Source: JAAYJR01 sp964545315
GTDB taxonomy: Bacteria; Bacteroidota; Bacteroidia; Bacteroidales; Prolixibacteraceae
Direction: 5' to 3'
Length of the DNA: 64,000 nt
NCBI GenBank assembly: GCA_964545315.1
Contig: CAZJGI010000003.1
Coordinates: 53,488 to 117,487 of the forward strand
A model generated the notes under the pieces. That model was given only the letters and a program-made list of their open reading frames with translations. It did not search any database and had not been told where the DNA came from. This document shows, one piece after another, positions 44,424 to 53,347 of the stretch (positions are counted from its first letter, which is position 1; each line of letters starts with the position of its first letter). Made by a program: the position numbers and the translations under genes.

Positions 44424-46349
44424 ATGGATAGAAATTCAATAATAGGTATACTTCTAATCTTTGGGATACTGGTTATATTTTCAATTGTTAACAGGCCATC
44501 TGAAGAGCAAGTAGAGGCCGCAAAAAGAAGACGTGATTCAATAGCTTTGGTCGAAAGTGAAAAAGCGAGGTCTTTACAGGAAAAACAGGAAGAAGTTACT
44601 ATCAAAGATACATTACCGGATCAATCTGATTCACTAAGTTTAGAAACTTTAGTGAAACAAAAAACAGATCAGCTTGGTGTTTTTGGTAAAGCAGCTATTG
44701 GTGAAGAACAGTTTTATACATTAGAAAACAATTTAATGAAAATTACCTTCACTAACAAAGGTGGCAGGATATATTCAGTTGAATTAAAAAATTACAAAAC
44801 CTATGATTCAAAATCACTAGTGTTATTTGATGGCCCTGAAAATCAATTTGGATTAAACTTTTTTGCACAGAACAGAAGTATTAAGACAGACCAATTGTTT
44901 TTTACCCCTGATTTCAGCGACGAATCTGTAGTGGTAAGTGGACCTGAAGTTAGAAAGGGAAGCGAGGGGAGGTTACGGTATAATGAAAACCATCCCGGCG
45001 GAACAGAAAAGCTGGGATTCAGGCTTGAAGTGGGATCAGGCCAATACCTGGAATATGTTTATACACTTGGCCATAATTCATTTATGGTTGATATGGAAAT
45101 GAATTTTATCGGGCTTGACAAATTCATAGCATCAAATCAGTCGTATATTAACTTTACCTGGTCTGCAAAAGTTCCACGACAGGAGCGTATATCCAGGTTT
45201 GGTGAGGACCGGTACACAAATATAACATACAAATTCTTTGATGATGATGTTGATAACCTTTCTCAAACAAAATCAGATGAAAAAAATCTGAGCACACGTG
45301 TTAAATGGATTGGATTTAAGCAGTTATTTTTTAATTCTACTATTATCGCGGATGAGTCATTTCCCAATGCATTTGTGAAGTCAGAAAAATTTGAAAACGA
45401 CACTAAATATCTGTCTAATTTCCTGGCTGATATTGCTATTCCTTATCAGGGTAAGGATTCTGAAAATTTTGGTATGCAATTTTATTTTGGCCCTAATCAC
45501 TATCAAACTCTTAATCAATATGATATAGACCTTGAAAGACTTGTATATCTGGGATATGCTATTGTAAGGCCTGTAAATAAATATCTGATAATACCCGTTT
45601 TCAATTTCTTGAGAAAATATATTTCCAATTTTGGAATTATCATTTTGTTGTTAACGATTTTTATAAAGACAATTCTTTTTCCCTTCACATATAAGTCATA
45701 TATCTCACAGGCAAAAATGCGTGCTTTAAAACCGGAGATGGACGAGATTAATAGTAAATTCGGTAATGATAAACCTATGGAGAAACAGCAAGCTACCATG
45801 GCTTTATATAAGAAAGCAGGTGTTAATCCGATGGGAGGCTGTCTTCCTATGTTATTACAATTTCCTATTTTGGTCGCGATGTTTTTTTTCTTTCCTACTT
45901 CAATTGAATTAAGGCAGCAAAGCTTTCTTTGGGCTGATGACCTTTCGACATATGATTCAATTCTCAACCTGCCATTTAATATTCCTTTTTATGGAGACCA
46001 CGTAAGCCTGTTTTGCCTGTTAATGACAATAACTACAATTATTTCCACAAGGCTTAATCAACAGGTAACTACCTCACAGGGTATGCCGGGCATGAAAACT
46101 ATGATGTATATGATGCCGGTTATGTTCCTGTTTATTTTAAATAATTATTCATCAGGGCTGAGTTATTACTATTTTCTTGCTAATGTCATAACTATAGGTC
46201 AAACCTATGTTATACGATCTTTCATTGATGAAGGGAAAATAAGGGCGCAACTGCAGGTCAATAAAAAGAAACCTGTAAAAAAATCCGGATTCCAGAAACG
46301 TCTTGAGGAAATAGCCAAACAACGTGGAATTCAAATGCCTAAAAAATAA
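44424..46349 (+). CDS. yidC: Membrane protein insertase YidC
   Basis: 641 residues. An N-terminal membrane helix (SIIGILLIFGILVIFSIVNRPS) is followed by the periplasmic beta-supersandwich domain (about 80-370), then the conserved five-helix C-terminal region: NFGIIILLLTIFIKTILFPFTYKSYISQAKMRALKPEMDEI, MGGCLPMLLQFPILVAMFFFFP and MMPVMFLFILNNYSSGLSYYYFLANVI. A basic C-terminal tail (KKKPVKKSGFQKR) fits the ribosome-binding extension. It inserts and folds membrane proteins alone or with SecYEG. It starts one base after pyrG. Confidence 0.97.
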   Translation: MDRNSIIGILLIFGILVIFSIVNRPSEEQVEAAKRRRDSIALVESEKARSLQEKQEEVTIKDTLPDQSDSLSLETLVKQKTDQLGVFGKAAIGEEQFYTLENNLMKITFTNKGGRIYSVELKNYKTYDSKSLVLFDGPENQFGLNFFAQNRSIKTDQLFFTPDFSDESVVVSGPEVRKGSEGRLRYNENHPGGTEKLGFRLEVGSGQYLEYVYTLGHNSFMVDMEMNFIGLDKFIASNQSYINFTWSAKVPRQERISRFGEDRYTNITYKFFDDDVDNLSQTKSDEKNLSTRVKWIGFKQLFFNSTIIADESFPNAFVKSEKFENDTKYLSNFLADIAIPYQGKDSENFGMQFYFGPNHYQTLNQYDIDLERLVYLGYAIVRPVNKYLIIPVFNFLRKYISNFGIIILLLTIFIKTILFPFTYKSYISQAKMRALKPEMDEINSKFGNDKPMEKQQATMALYKKAGVNPMGGCLPMLLQFPILVAMFFFFPTSIELRQQSFLWADDLSTYDSILNLPFNIPFYGDHVSLFCLLMTITTIISTRLNQQVTTSQGMPGMKTMMYMMPVMFLFILNNYSSGLSYYYFLANVITIGQTYVIRSFIDEGKIRAQLQVNKKKPVKKSGFQKRLEEIAKQRGIQMPKK

Positions 46350-46395
46350 TTGTTAAGGTGGTTCATATTTGAAATTAAACTATTGTTAGTTTTTT

Positions 46396-46433
46396 ATGTC
46401 AAAATATTCGTTGATATTTGAACCTTTTGACAT
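46396..46433. other. Inverted repeat downstream of yidC
   Basis: ATGTCAAAA at 46396-46404 and TTTTGACAT at 46425-46433 pair perfectly (nine base pairs) around a 20-base loop. An alternative inner pairing AAATAT-TCGTTG-ATATTT is also possible. It lies 46 bases after the yidC stop. It might serve as a weak terminator or regulatory site; there is no T run. Confidence 0.35.
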
Positions 46434-46498
46434 GATAAAAAACAATTATCTGCCGCAGTAAGGTTCCGTTTTTAATTAAAAATTTAAATTATATTGAA

Positions 46499-46882
46499 AT
46501 GAGAAAAATTGGAATGATCTTGGTTGCGGTTTTTTTAGGAACCACATTAATCTATGCTCAGCCCGGAGGTGATCAGCGTAATTTTGATCCCGAAGCAATG
46601 GCTAAACGTCAGACAGAACAGCTCAAAGAAGTCCTTGGTTTGAATAAAAGCCAGGAGAAAAGTGTTTATGATTTGAATCTGGAAACAAGTAAACAGATGA
46701 GAACATTACGGGAACAGAGCAGCGGTAATTTTGAGGGCATGCGTGAAAAAATGACCAAGATAAGAGAAAAACAGAATGAGAAGATGAAAGAGATTCTTAC
46801 CGCAGAGCAGTGGACAAAGTATCAAAAATACCTTGAGGAGAGAAGGCAGGTAAGAGGCCAGAGGCGTCCTTCACCAAGATAA
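46499..46882 (+). CDS. Small secreted DUF4890/Spy-like protein
   Basis: 127 residues with a signal peptide (MRKIGMILVAVFLGTTLIYAQ). The mature protein is almost entirely helical and charged: AKRQTEQLKEVLGLNKSQEKSVYDLNLETSKQMRTLREQ, MREKMTKIREKQNEKMKEILTAEQWTKYQKYLEERRQ. The LTAEQWxKYQKY motif resembles Spy/CpxP-type LTXXQ proteins and DUF4890. Such proteins bind unfolded periplasmic proteins or metals; the role here is not proven. It ends 4 bases before the convergent ribH stop. Confidence 0.75.
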   Translation: MRKIGMILVAVFLGTTLIYAQPGGDQRNFDPEAMAKRQTEQLKEVLGLNKSQEKSVYDLNLETSKQMRTLREQSSGNFEGMREKMTKIREKQNEKMKEILTAEQWTKYQKYLEERRQVRGQRRPSPR

Positions 46883-46886
46883 AAAA

Positions 46887-47375
46887 CTATTTAGAAAAAG
46901 AGTTTTTAAGGTGTATCATTTTGATTGCGGCAATAGCGGCTTCATCGCCTTTATTGCCGCATTTTCCTCCTGCACGGTCTTTAGCCTGTTGCAGATTATT
47001 TGTTGTCAGCACTCCAAAAATGAATGGCTTATTATATTTTAGATTAAGCGTCGTGGTTCCTTGTCTTACACCCTGGCAGATATAATCGAAATGCGGTGTT
47101 TCTCCCTGAATGACACATCCAAGTAAAATTACTCCATCAACATTTTCCAATTCGGCAAAATATTGTGCTCCCAAAGGAAGTTCAAAGCTTCCCGGAACAT
47201 GTTTAATAAGTATATTATGCTCTGGGGCACCGTGCTTTTTAAGAGTATTTATGGCGCCTTCGGCAAGTTTTGAAGTTATTTCTGAATTCCATTCTGAAAC
47301 TACAATTCCAAACCTCATCTTTGTTGCCTCAGGAATTGAGGATATGTCATATTCAGAAAGATTTTTTGTTGCCAT
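46887..47375 (-). CDS. ribH: 6,7-dimethyl-8-ribityllumazine synthase
   Basis: 162 residues. The family motifs are present: FGIVVSEWNSEITSKLAEGAINTLKKHG, VPGSFELPLGAQYF, GVILLGCVIQGETPHFDYICQGV with the catalytic His in GETPHFD, and GVLTTNNLQQAKDRAGG. The enzyme joins 5-amino-6-ribitylamino-uracil and dihydroxybutanone phosphate to form the riboflavin precursor. It follows a TPR protein by 30 bases on the same strand, a pair often seen in Bacteroidota. Confidence 0.97.
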   Translation of the reverse strand: MATKNLSEYDISSIPEATKMRFGIVVSEWNSEITSKLAEGAINTLKKHGAPEHNILIKHVPGSFELPLGAQYFAELENVDGVILLGCVIQGETPHFDYICQGVRQGTTTLNLKYNKPFIFGVLTTNNLQQAKDRAGGKCGNKGDEAAIAAIKMIHLKNSFSK

Positions 47376-47405
47376 ATTCTTATTCTCAGTCTTGCGGATA
47401 TTAAA

Positions 47406-48092
47406 TTAATTTATCAAATTCTCCACCCTCGCTATGTACTTATCAATATACCTGCCTTCATTGGAGTTTGGATATTTTTCTTTAATCTCCCTGTAAAGTT
47501 TAAGAGCATTCTCATGATCTTCCATCGATTCCAGAATATTGGCAGCTTTCATCATATAGATAGGATTTGTAAAATTATTTTCATTAAGTGAATAAGCTTT
47601 TTTGTAATGTCTAAGGGCTGCCTCGCTATCTCCAAGCTCAAGTTTTGCATCTCCTTTTGCTCCTTCAGCAACCGGTCCGAGAAGCAAATCATCCGTTTTG
47701 AATTTCTCAAGGTAATAAACAGCATCCTCAAACTGACCAAGATGCAGATAGGAAATGCCCGTGTAATACTTTGCCAGATTTCCTGATTTAGTCATTTTGT
47801 AATCATCAATAATATCCAGAAAACCTAAATAATTTCCATCACCGTTAATGGCAAGGTTGAAGGAATCCTTTTCGAAATAATTTTCAGCCATAAACATCTG
47901 TGACTGAGCCTCTTTTTCCCTGGGCTGTAAATAAAACTTATTAAATGCCAGATACCCCATAACAATAAGAACAATGGCCCCTATTATATATGAAATAGGC
48001 TTTTGGTGTTCCTCAATATAATGCTCGGTTCTCGTTAACGCGGTTTCAAGTTCCTGTAAATTATCAGGTTGTTGAGTCTTCTTCTTTGCCAT
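47406..48092 (-). CDS. Membrane-anchored tetratricopeptide repeat protein (YfgM-like)
   Basis: 228 residues. A cytoplasmic N-terminal 33 residues precede one membrane helix (ISYIIGAIVLIVMGYLAFNKFYL), then TPR-type helices (LAKYYTGISYLHLGQFEDAVYYLEKF, DAKLELGDSEAALRHYKKAYSLN, NILESMEDHENALKLYREIKEKYPNS). The layout resembles YfgM, a periplasmic partner of the translocon; here the role is inferred from shape only. It is upstream of ribH on the same strand and divergent from recF. Confidence 0.85.
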   Translation of the reverse strand: MAKKKTQQPDNLQELETALTRTEHYIEEHQKPISYIIGAIVLIVMGYLAFNKFYLQPREKEAQSQMFMAENYFEKDSFNLAINGDGNYLGFLDIIDDYKMTKSGNLAKYYTGISYLHLGQFEDAVYYLEKFKTDDLLLGPVAEGAKGDAKLELGDSEAALRHYKKAYSLNENNFTNPIYMMKAANILESMEDHENALKLYREIKEKYPNSNEGRYIDKYIARVENLIN

Positions 48093-48272
48093 ATCTAATG
48101 ATTTCTAAATTGTGCCGCAAAAATAGCTATTTTTTATTAACCTGACAGTAATGTGGATTTAAATTTGGATATAATTTACCATGTTTATATCTTAAACTGA
48201 ATTAATTGATTACTGTGACCTAAACGCTGTTTTTTGATTAGTTTTGTATCGAAAAGACCTTGAATGTAGATT

Positions 48273-49379
48273 ATGTACATAAATGAAATTTCAATATTGA
48301 ATTTTAAGAACCTTAAAGATGTTAAGGTTTCATTTTCTTCCCGACTGAATTGTCTTATTGGAAACAATGGCGCAGGAAAGACTAATCTTATGGATGCTGT
48401 CTATTATCTTTCGTTTTGTAAAAGTTTTTTCAATTCTGCCGATCAATTCAATATAATGCACAATGAACAATTTTTTTTAATTAATGGCAATTATAATCGT
48501 CTTAATTCTAAAGAAGTAATTTCATGTGCCCTTCAGAAAGGTCAAAAAAAACAATTTAAGCGAAATTCAAAAGTATATGATAAACTTGCCGACCATATAG
48601 GATTGTTCCCCCTTGTAATGATCACTCCTGCTGACGTGGATATTATTTTGGGAGGGAGTTTTGAAAGGCGGAAATTTATGGATGGCGTAATTTCCCAATA
48701 CGATACCAGTTACCTTGACGACCTTTTGAATTATAACCGGGCCATTGCACAGCGTAATAACCTGCTGAGGCAATTTTATTCAGGCTTGCAGTTCGATTAT
48801 GAACTTATATCATTATGGGATCTTCGTCTTATTGAGCACGGGATCAGGATACACGAGAAAAGAAGCAAATTTATTAAAGAACTGATCCCCGTATTTCAGG
48901 AGTACTATTCATTTATATCTACGGAAAATGAAAGGGTAGGGCTCATTCATCATTCTGATCTGTATGAACATGACTTTGAGAAACTGCTTAAAGATAATAT
49001 TCAGAAAGACAGAACTCTACAATATACCAGCAAGGGAATTCATAAAGATGACCTTCTGTTTAACCTTGGTAATCATCCTTTAAAAAAACTAGGTTCGCAA
49101 GGGCAGAAAAAAACATATATGATTGCTCTTAAAATGGCCCAGTTTAATTTTATTGAGAAGATGTCGGGCATGAAGCCAATTTTATTGCTGGATGATATTT
49201 TTGACAAACTTGACAGGAACAGGGTTGAACAGATTATAAAAGTTGTGTCGGACGATCAGTTTGGTCAGATATTTATTACTGATACAAATAGGGGTCATCT
49301 CGATGGTATTTTGAATAAAATGGCTTCAGATTTTCGAATATTTCAGGTAACATCAGGCAAAATAAATCAGATTCAATGA
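48273..49379 (+). CDS. recF: DNA replication and repair protein RecF
   Basis: 368 residues. Walker A is CLIGNNGAGKTNLMDAVYYLSFCKSFF, the signature region is KKLGSQGQKKTYMIALKMAQ, and Walker B is PILLLDDIFDKLD. RecF loads RecA at gaps with RecO and RecR. A TAGTTTTG box at 48239-48246 may be the -7 element. The last four bases overlap the start of the DUF721 gene, as often seen in Bacteroidota, where DUF721 follows recF. Confidence 0.96.
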   Translation: MYINEISILNFKNLKDVKVSFSSRLNCLIGNNGAGKTNLMDAVYYLSFCKSFFNSADQFNIMHNEQFFLINGNYNRLNSKEVISCALQKGQKKQFKRNSKVYDKLADHIGLFPLVMITPADVDIILGGSFERRKFMDGVISQYDTSYLDDLLNYNRAIAQRNNLLRQFYSGLQFDYELISLWDLRLIEHGIRIHEKRSKFIKELIPVFQEYYSFISTENERVGLIHHSDLYEHDFEKLLKDNIQKDRTLQYTSKGIHKDDLLFNLGNHPLKKLGSQGQKKTYMIALKMAQFNFIEKMSGMKPILLLDDIFDKLDRNRVEQIIKVVSDDQFGQIFITDTNRGHLDGILNKMASDFRIFQVTSGKINQIQ

Positions 49380-49666
49380 GAAGAAGTAATACACAAAAAC
49401 TCAGTGATGTTCTTCTTGATTACATAAAGGAGATGAGGTTTGACCGTAAACTGAAAGAGGTTGATGTGGTTCAATCATGGGAAGAATTATTGGGTAAGAC
49501 AATTTCAAGATATACCAGAAATGTTAAGTTTTTTAATGGTGTATTATTTGTAGAAATCAATTCTCCAGTTGTTAAAAATGAGTTAATTATGATACGTGAA
49601 GAAATTAGGACACGTTTGAATGACCATGCAGGAGAAGAGATCGTTAAAAAAATTGTCTTTAAGTGA
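49376..49666 (+). CDS. DUF721 domain protein
   Basis: 96 residues. It starts in the ATGA overlap with recF. The DUF721 pattern is seen in LKEVDVVQSWEELLGKTISRYTRNVKFFNGVLFVEINSPVVKNELIMIREEIRTRLN. This family sits beside recF or dnaA in many genomes and has been proposed to load or regulate replication factors (DciA in Proteobacteria shares this domain). The short size fits a DciA-like helicase-operator role, which is inference. Confidence 0.85.
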   Translation: MRRSNTQKLSDVLLDYIKEMRFDRKLKEVDVVQSWEELLGKTISRYTRNVKFFNGVLFVEINSPVVKNELIMIREEIRTRLNDHAGEEIVKKIVFK

Positions 49667-49706
49667 ATACTGTTAAAAGTTCTTTAATTGACTTGTAGTA
49701 TCAGCT

Positions 49707-50129
49707 TCAGAATCTTTCCAATATTGAAAAGAAAAAATCAGATTCAACAATAGCATTTGCATCACTGTCTGAGCCATGTACTGCATTTTGTTGAAGATCA
49801 GTACCATATAAGCTTCTGACCGTTCCTTCTTTAGCTTTCTTCGGATCTGTTGCACCAATAAGTGTCCTGAAATCTTCTACGGCATTATCTTTTTCAAGTA
49901 ATGCCACAATGACGGGACCTGAGCTCATAAACTCAATCAGTGAATCATAAAAAGGTTTGCCCTTGTGAACTGCATAGAACATGCCAGCCTGTTTCGGGGA
50001 TAATTGCGTTAATTTTAAAGCTTTAAAAACAAAACCAGCTTCATTTATCATGTTCAGGATTGCCCCTGAATAGTTTTTTTTAAATGCTGTAGGTTTAATT
50101 ATTGTTAATGTAATTCTTCCAGCCATCAT
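49707..50129 (-). CDS. ndk: Nucleoside diphosphate kinase
   Basis: 140 residues. Typical segments are TLTIIKPTAFKKNYSGAILNMINEAGF, LTQLSPKQAGMFYAVHKGKPFYDSLIEFMSSGPVI, GATDPKKAKEGTVRSLYG, and the active-site His in QQNAVHGSDS. It balances nucleoside triphosphates by phosphate transfer through a phospho-His. It is encoded opposite to its neighbours, between DUF721 and the NrnA-like gene. Confidence 0.97.
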   Translation of the reverse strand: MMAGRITLTIIKPTAFKKNYSGAILNMINEAGFVFKALKLTQLSPKQAGMFYAVHKGKPFYDSLIEFMSSGPVIVALLEKDNAVEDFRTLIGATDPKKAKEGTVRSLYGTDLQQNAVHGSDSDANAIVESDFFFSILERF

Positions 50130-50237
50130 TATGTCATTTAAAATTTAATAATTGCAACAATATTAACAAAATTTGAAGAAATTAGCATTTACAGCCGTCT
50201 CAGATTTCTTATATTTGTCGATTTAAATTTAACAGTT

Positions 50238-51272
50238 TTGAAAAATACTGATAATGAGATTTTTAATTCCCTGAGAAAATTCTTTGATGAGAAAAAGGGA
50301 AATATTGCCATCATTACTCATGAAAATCCCGATGGAGATGCTATCGGATCATCCGTTGGCATTGCCGAAGTATTAAGTAATATTGGCCATACTGTTAATA
50401 TAATTGTACCTAATGATTATCCTGCTTTTTTAAAATGGTTTTCATCAAAAACAAATATATATATCTTCGACAGGCAGAAACAAAAATCTAAAAGTTTAAT
50501 AAAATCTGCGGATCTAATTATTTGCCTTGACTTCAATAATCCGGACAGGACTGCGAAAATCGGCAAATACTTACTTCAATCTGACAAACCGAAAGTGATG
50601 ATAGACCATCATCCTAATCCTGAAAAATTTTGTGATTATATGATTTCTGAAACAGAATACAGCTCGACCGCTGAGTTGGTCTTCAGGATTATAGAAAAGA
50701 TAGGATTTAGGAAGTATATAAATTATGCATCTGCAGAAGCACTTTTCACAGGAATCATGACAGATACCGGCTCATTCAGTCACAATATTGCACGTGTGGG
50801 GCCATTCCTGGTAACAGCAGAACTTATGAAATGGGGTATAGATACTGAAAAAATTCATGTTGCTGTTTATCACAATTATACTTTCAATCGAATGAAGTTA
50901 CTAGGTTATTGCCTGAATAAAAAAATGGAGGTTTTCCATGAATTTCGCTCGGCAGTGATATATATTTCTCGTGATGAATTACATGAATATGGGTTTCAGC
51001 CAGGTGATACAGAAGGATTTGTAAATTATCCTTTATCGATAAACAATATTATTTTCAGTGCTTTGTTTATTGAAAAAAGAGATGTTATCAAAGCATCTTT
51101 TCGTTCGAAAGGGAATTTTGCTGTAAATCTCTTTTCACAAAAATACTATAATGGTGGCGGTCATGTAAACGCTTCAGGTGGAGAATCAAAAGTAACTCTG
51201 TCTGAAACAGTAGAACGCTTTAAGCAGCAATTGTATGAATATAAGGACCAATTATTAGAAATAAAAGTATAA
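50238..51272 (+). CDS. DHH family phosphoesterase, NrnA-like (oligoribonuclease/pAp phosphatase)
   Basis: 344 residues from a TTG start (no ATG is available nearby). The DHH domain has ITHENPDGDAIGSS, ICLDFNNPDRT and the DHH in MIDHHPNPEKF; the DHHA1 domain ends with GGGHVNASGGE. NrnA-type enzymes degrade 2-5-nucleotide RNAs and dephosphorylate pAp. A TATATTTG -7 box at 50210-50217 lies just upstream. The FKBP-like lipoprotein follows 10 bases downstream and is probably cotranscribed. Confidence 0.93.
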   Translation: MKNTDNEIFNSLRKFFDEKKGNIAIITHENPDGDAIGSSVGIAEVLSNIGHTVNIIVPNDYPAFLKWFSSKTNIYIFDRQKQKSKSLIKSADLIICLDFNNPDRTAKIGKYLLQSDKPKVMIDHHPNPEKFCDYMISETEYSSTAELVFRIIEKIGFRKYINYASAEALFTGIMTDTGSFSHNIARVGPFLVTAELMKWGIDTEKIHVAVYHNYTFNRMKLLGYCLNKKMEVFHEFRSAVIYISRDELHEYGFQPGDTEGFVNYPLSINNIIFSALFIEKRDVIKASFRSKGNFAVNLFSQKYYNGGGHVNASGGESKVTLSETVERFKQQLYEYKDQLLEIKV

Positions 51273-51282
51273 ATAAATAGCT

Positions 51283-51807
51283 ATGAGATATTTAACTCTT
51301 GGATTATTGGCAATTATTTTGATAACAGCACTTTTCGGCTGTAAGGACAATGATATTGGGAAGCAAAGAGAAAGAGAGCTCAAAAAATTGGAAGAATATA
51401 TCCGGGATAATTATGCCGGTAAGGAACCTACAGCTTCAGGATTATATTTTTTTGAACTCAAAAGCGGAATTGGTGACTCTATAAAGATTAACGATAAGGT
51501 TCATATCTTTTATGAACTTTATACTCTTGACAGTTCTTATGTTGCCGCCAGTGGACAGTTTGAACCTCTTCAGTTAGTAGTATCACCTCCGACCCAATTA
51601 AGTTCTTCAGCTGAAGAAGTTGCAGAATTAAAGGGACTTCATGAAGCTCTTACTTATATGAAAAAGGGATCAAAAGCCAGGTTAATATTACCATCAGAAC
51701 TTGCATTCGGTCAATATGGAACATACGGGGTAAATGGTTTTACTACACTTCTCATGGAGGTTGAAGTATATAAAGTATTTCCATTTACAAATCCGGGTGA
51801 AGAATAA
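51283..51807 (+). CDS. FKBP-type peptidyl-prolyl isomerase lipoprotein
   Basis: 174 residues. A lipoprotein signal (GLLAIILITALFGC, acylation at Cys20) precedes a helical stalk (QRERELKKLEEYIRDNY) and an FKBP domain with TASGLYFFELKSGIGDSIKINDKVHIFYELYTLDSSY and the late GLHEALTYMKKGSKARLILPSELAFGQYG. The pattern resembles the gliding motility lipoprotein GldI as well as general FKBP folding factors; no other gld gene is present here. It is likely attached to a membrane and helps fold envelope proteins. Confidence 0.85.
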   Translation: MRYLTLGLLAIILITALFGCKDNDIGKQRERELKKLEEYIRDNYAGKEPTASGLYFFELKSGIGDSIKINDKVHIFYELYTLDSSYVAASGQFEPLQLVVSPPTQLSSSAEEVAELKGLHEALTYMKKGSKARLILPSELAFGQYGTYGVNGFTTLLMEVEVYKVFPFTNPGEE

Positions 51808-51855
51808 GAATAATAAATCGAAATAATATCTGATAGTTATAATAGTTCAAGTCCC

Positions 51856-51971
51856 TATCCTTTGCCGTTCACTTCAGTGAACGGATCATGAACATTGGCA
51901 GTGCAAGCGTGTAGCAGGAGATTTTATGTTGTAGATTGCTATCCGTCGGTTAAAACCGACGGCAAAGGATA
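51856..51971. repeat. REPIN-like element, copy 1 (hairpins A and B)
   Basis: 116 bases. A at 51856-51886 is TATCCTTTGC + CCGTTCACTTCAGTGAACGG, and B at 51940-51971 is CCGTCGGTTAAAACCGACGG + GCAAAGGATA. The ends form 13-base terminal inverted repeats (TATCCTTTGCCGT). The 53-base spacer has no ORF. The region 51808-52297 (490 bases) contains only this array and short flanks. Confidence 0.95.
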
Positions 51972-52036
51972 AGGTGTTAATAAAGGTAGCTAATTGTTAT
52001 AAGGCATGATCACGGCAGCCAATTGGTTCAAAGCCC

Positions 52037-52152
52037 TATCCTTTGCCGTTCACTTCAGTGAACGGATCATGAACATTGGCAGTGCAAGCGTGTAGCAGGA
52101 GATTTTATGTTGTAGATTGCTATCCGTCGGTTAAAACCGACGGCAAAGGATA
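52037..52152. repeat. REPIN-like element, copy 2 (hairpins A and B)
   Basis: Identical to the copy at 51856-51971, shifted by 181 bases: A at 52037-52067, B at 52121-52152. The 65 bases between copies (from AGGTGTTAATAAAGG to GGTTCAAAGCC) are also part of the duplicated unit. Confidence 0.95.
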
Positions 52153-52217
52153 AGGTGTTAATAAAGGTAGCTAATTGTTATAAGGCATGATCACGGCAGC
52201 CAATTGGTTCAAAGCCT

Positions 52218-52248
52218 TATCCTTTGCCGTTCACTTCAGTGAACGGAT
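52218..52248. repeat. Palindromic repeat, type A (third copy)
   Basis: TATCCTTTGCCGTTCAC followed by the inverted arm to ACGGAT. It starts a third 181-base unit that then diverges (TCAGGCTATGAATAAAGC). Confidence 0.95.
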
Positions 52249-52297
52249 TCAGGCTATGAATAAAGCTTCAATGAAATGAATATATTGTTGACAACTA

Positions 52298-53164
52298 TTA
52301 ATACTCAAAGTCTATTGGCATAGGATTAATAAACCTGTTAACTGTAAATACAGGCATTTTACACTGATGAACAATCTCTGAAACGAACCTGCCTATTTTG
52401 CTACCAGACATGGTTGATTCTTCATGAGTCCTGATAATTATCAATCCCGGATTTTCTTTTTCGATATATTCTATAATATCTTTAAATTTATCGCGGCTCT
52501 GTGTTTTGAGAACCTTTACTTCACATTCTACACCACGCTTGAGAAGAAGATATTTGAGTTTCTCTGCATTCTTCCATGCAAGGCTGTTTCTAGCTGATAA
52601 ATTAACATTTAGTGCTGAAACAATTTCAATTTTTGCATTGAATTTTTTTGCAAAATAGGTTGCCCAAAGAAGCTTTTTTGTAGTTGCCTGCGAAATATCA
52701 ACAGGTATTATTATTTTTTTTATTTCATCTATGTAATAATCCTTGTTGATAGTCATGACCGGACAAACTGACCGGCTTATAATTTTATCTGTTTCATACC
52801 TGCTTAGTCCTCCCTGCGATTCGCTTTTGTCAATGATCATGAACTCATACCCGCCCTTCTTAGACTGGGAAAACAAAATTCTTAAAGGTTTCCCTGATTG
52901 TATGCGTAGTGACAAAACCCCGGTTAATGCTTCACCAATTGCATCTTCGATGAACCTTTTTAACTCAATTAATGCTTCGGTTTTAAGATGCGACAGCTTT
53001 TTTGAAGAAAATATCTGTTTGAGAATAGATGGTTTATTGATTATATTGAGGATAAAGATTCTCATGTCAAGTGATTTCTGGAAAAAGAGCGTCTGCCTGA
53101 GTATCAATTTTCCATCCTCATTAGGAGGTATAAATGCCAAAATATTATTAGACCTGTACATCAT
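52298..53164 (-). CDS. Universal stress protein-like, two tandem domains
   Basis: 288 residues. Two UspA-like halves can be seen: residues about 5-140 (NNILAFIPPNEDG at the start; ISRSVCPVMTINKDY at the end) and 147-280 (KKIIIPVDISQATTKKLLWATYFAKKFNAKIEIVSAL; LIIIRTHEESTMSGSKIGRFVSEIVHQCKMPVFTV). The usual ATP-binding G-x2-G-x9-GS/T is partly kept in the second half (the GSKIGRFVSEIV segment). Single-domain and tandem Usp proteins respond to stress or starvation; the ligand is uncertain. The first half is more divergent. Confidence 0.8.
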   Translation of the reverse strand: MMYRSNNILAFIPPNEDGKLILRQTLFFQKSLDMRIFILNIINKPSILKQIFSSKKLSHLKTEALIELKRFIEDAIGEALTGVLSLRIQSGKPLRILFSQSKKGGYEFMIIDKSESQGGLSRYETDKIISRSVCPVMTINKDYYIDEIKKIIIPVDISQATTKKLLWATYFAKKFNAKIEIVSALNVNLSARNSLAWKNAEKLKYLLLKRGVECEVKVLKTQSRDKFKDIIEYIEKENPGLIIIRTHEESTMSGSKIGRFVSEIVHQCKMPVFTVNRFINPMPIDFEY

Positions 53165-53347
53165 TTTTTTGTATATCTCTGTATGTGCAATATACGAAAT
53201 TAGTTTTTTTATAGTTTAATTATTTTTTGTAAAAGATAAAAGAATATTTATGATAAGATACGGATTATGCACTTGCACCTTACAAATCGAACAGAGACCG
53301 GGATTAATTTTAATAATAAAAAAATTTGGAAATAAGCAACATAAATA

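Larger units (their letters stand above)
51856..52217. repeat. 181-bp tandem direct duplication
   Basis: Two head-to-tail units of 181 bases (51856-52036 and 52037-52217), the same except for a final C/T difference, each holding one A and one B hairpin. A third unit is cut after its A hairpin. This indicates a recent duplication. Confidence 0.95.

Noticed and set aside
51808..52297. CRISPR array
   Set aside because: The repeats are 181 bases long with identical spacers and internal hairpins, and no cas gene is present; this is a tandem duplication of palindromic repeats.
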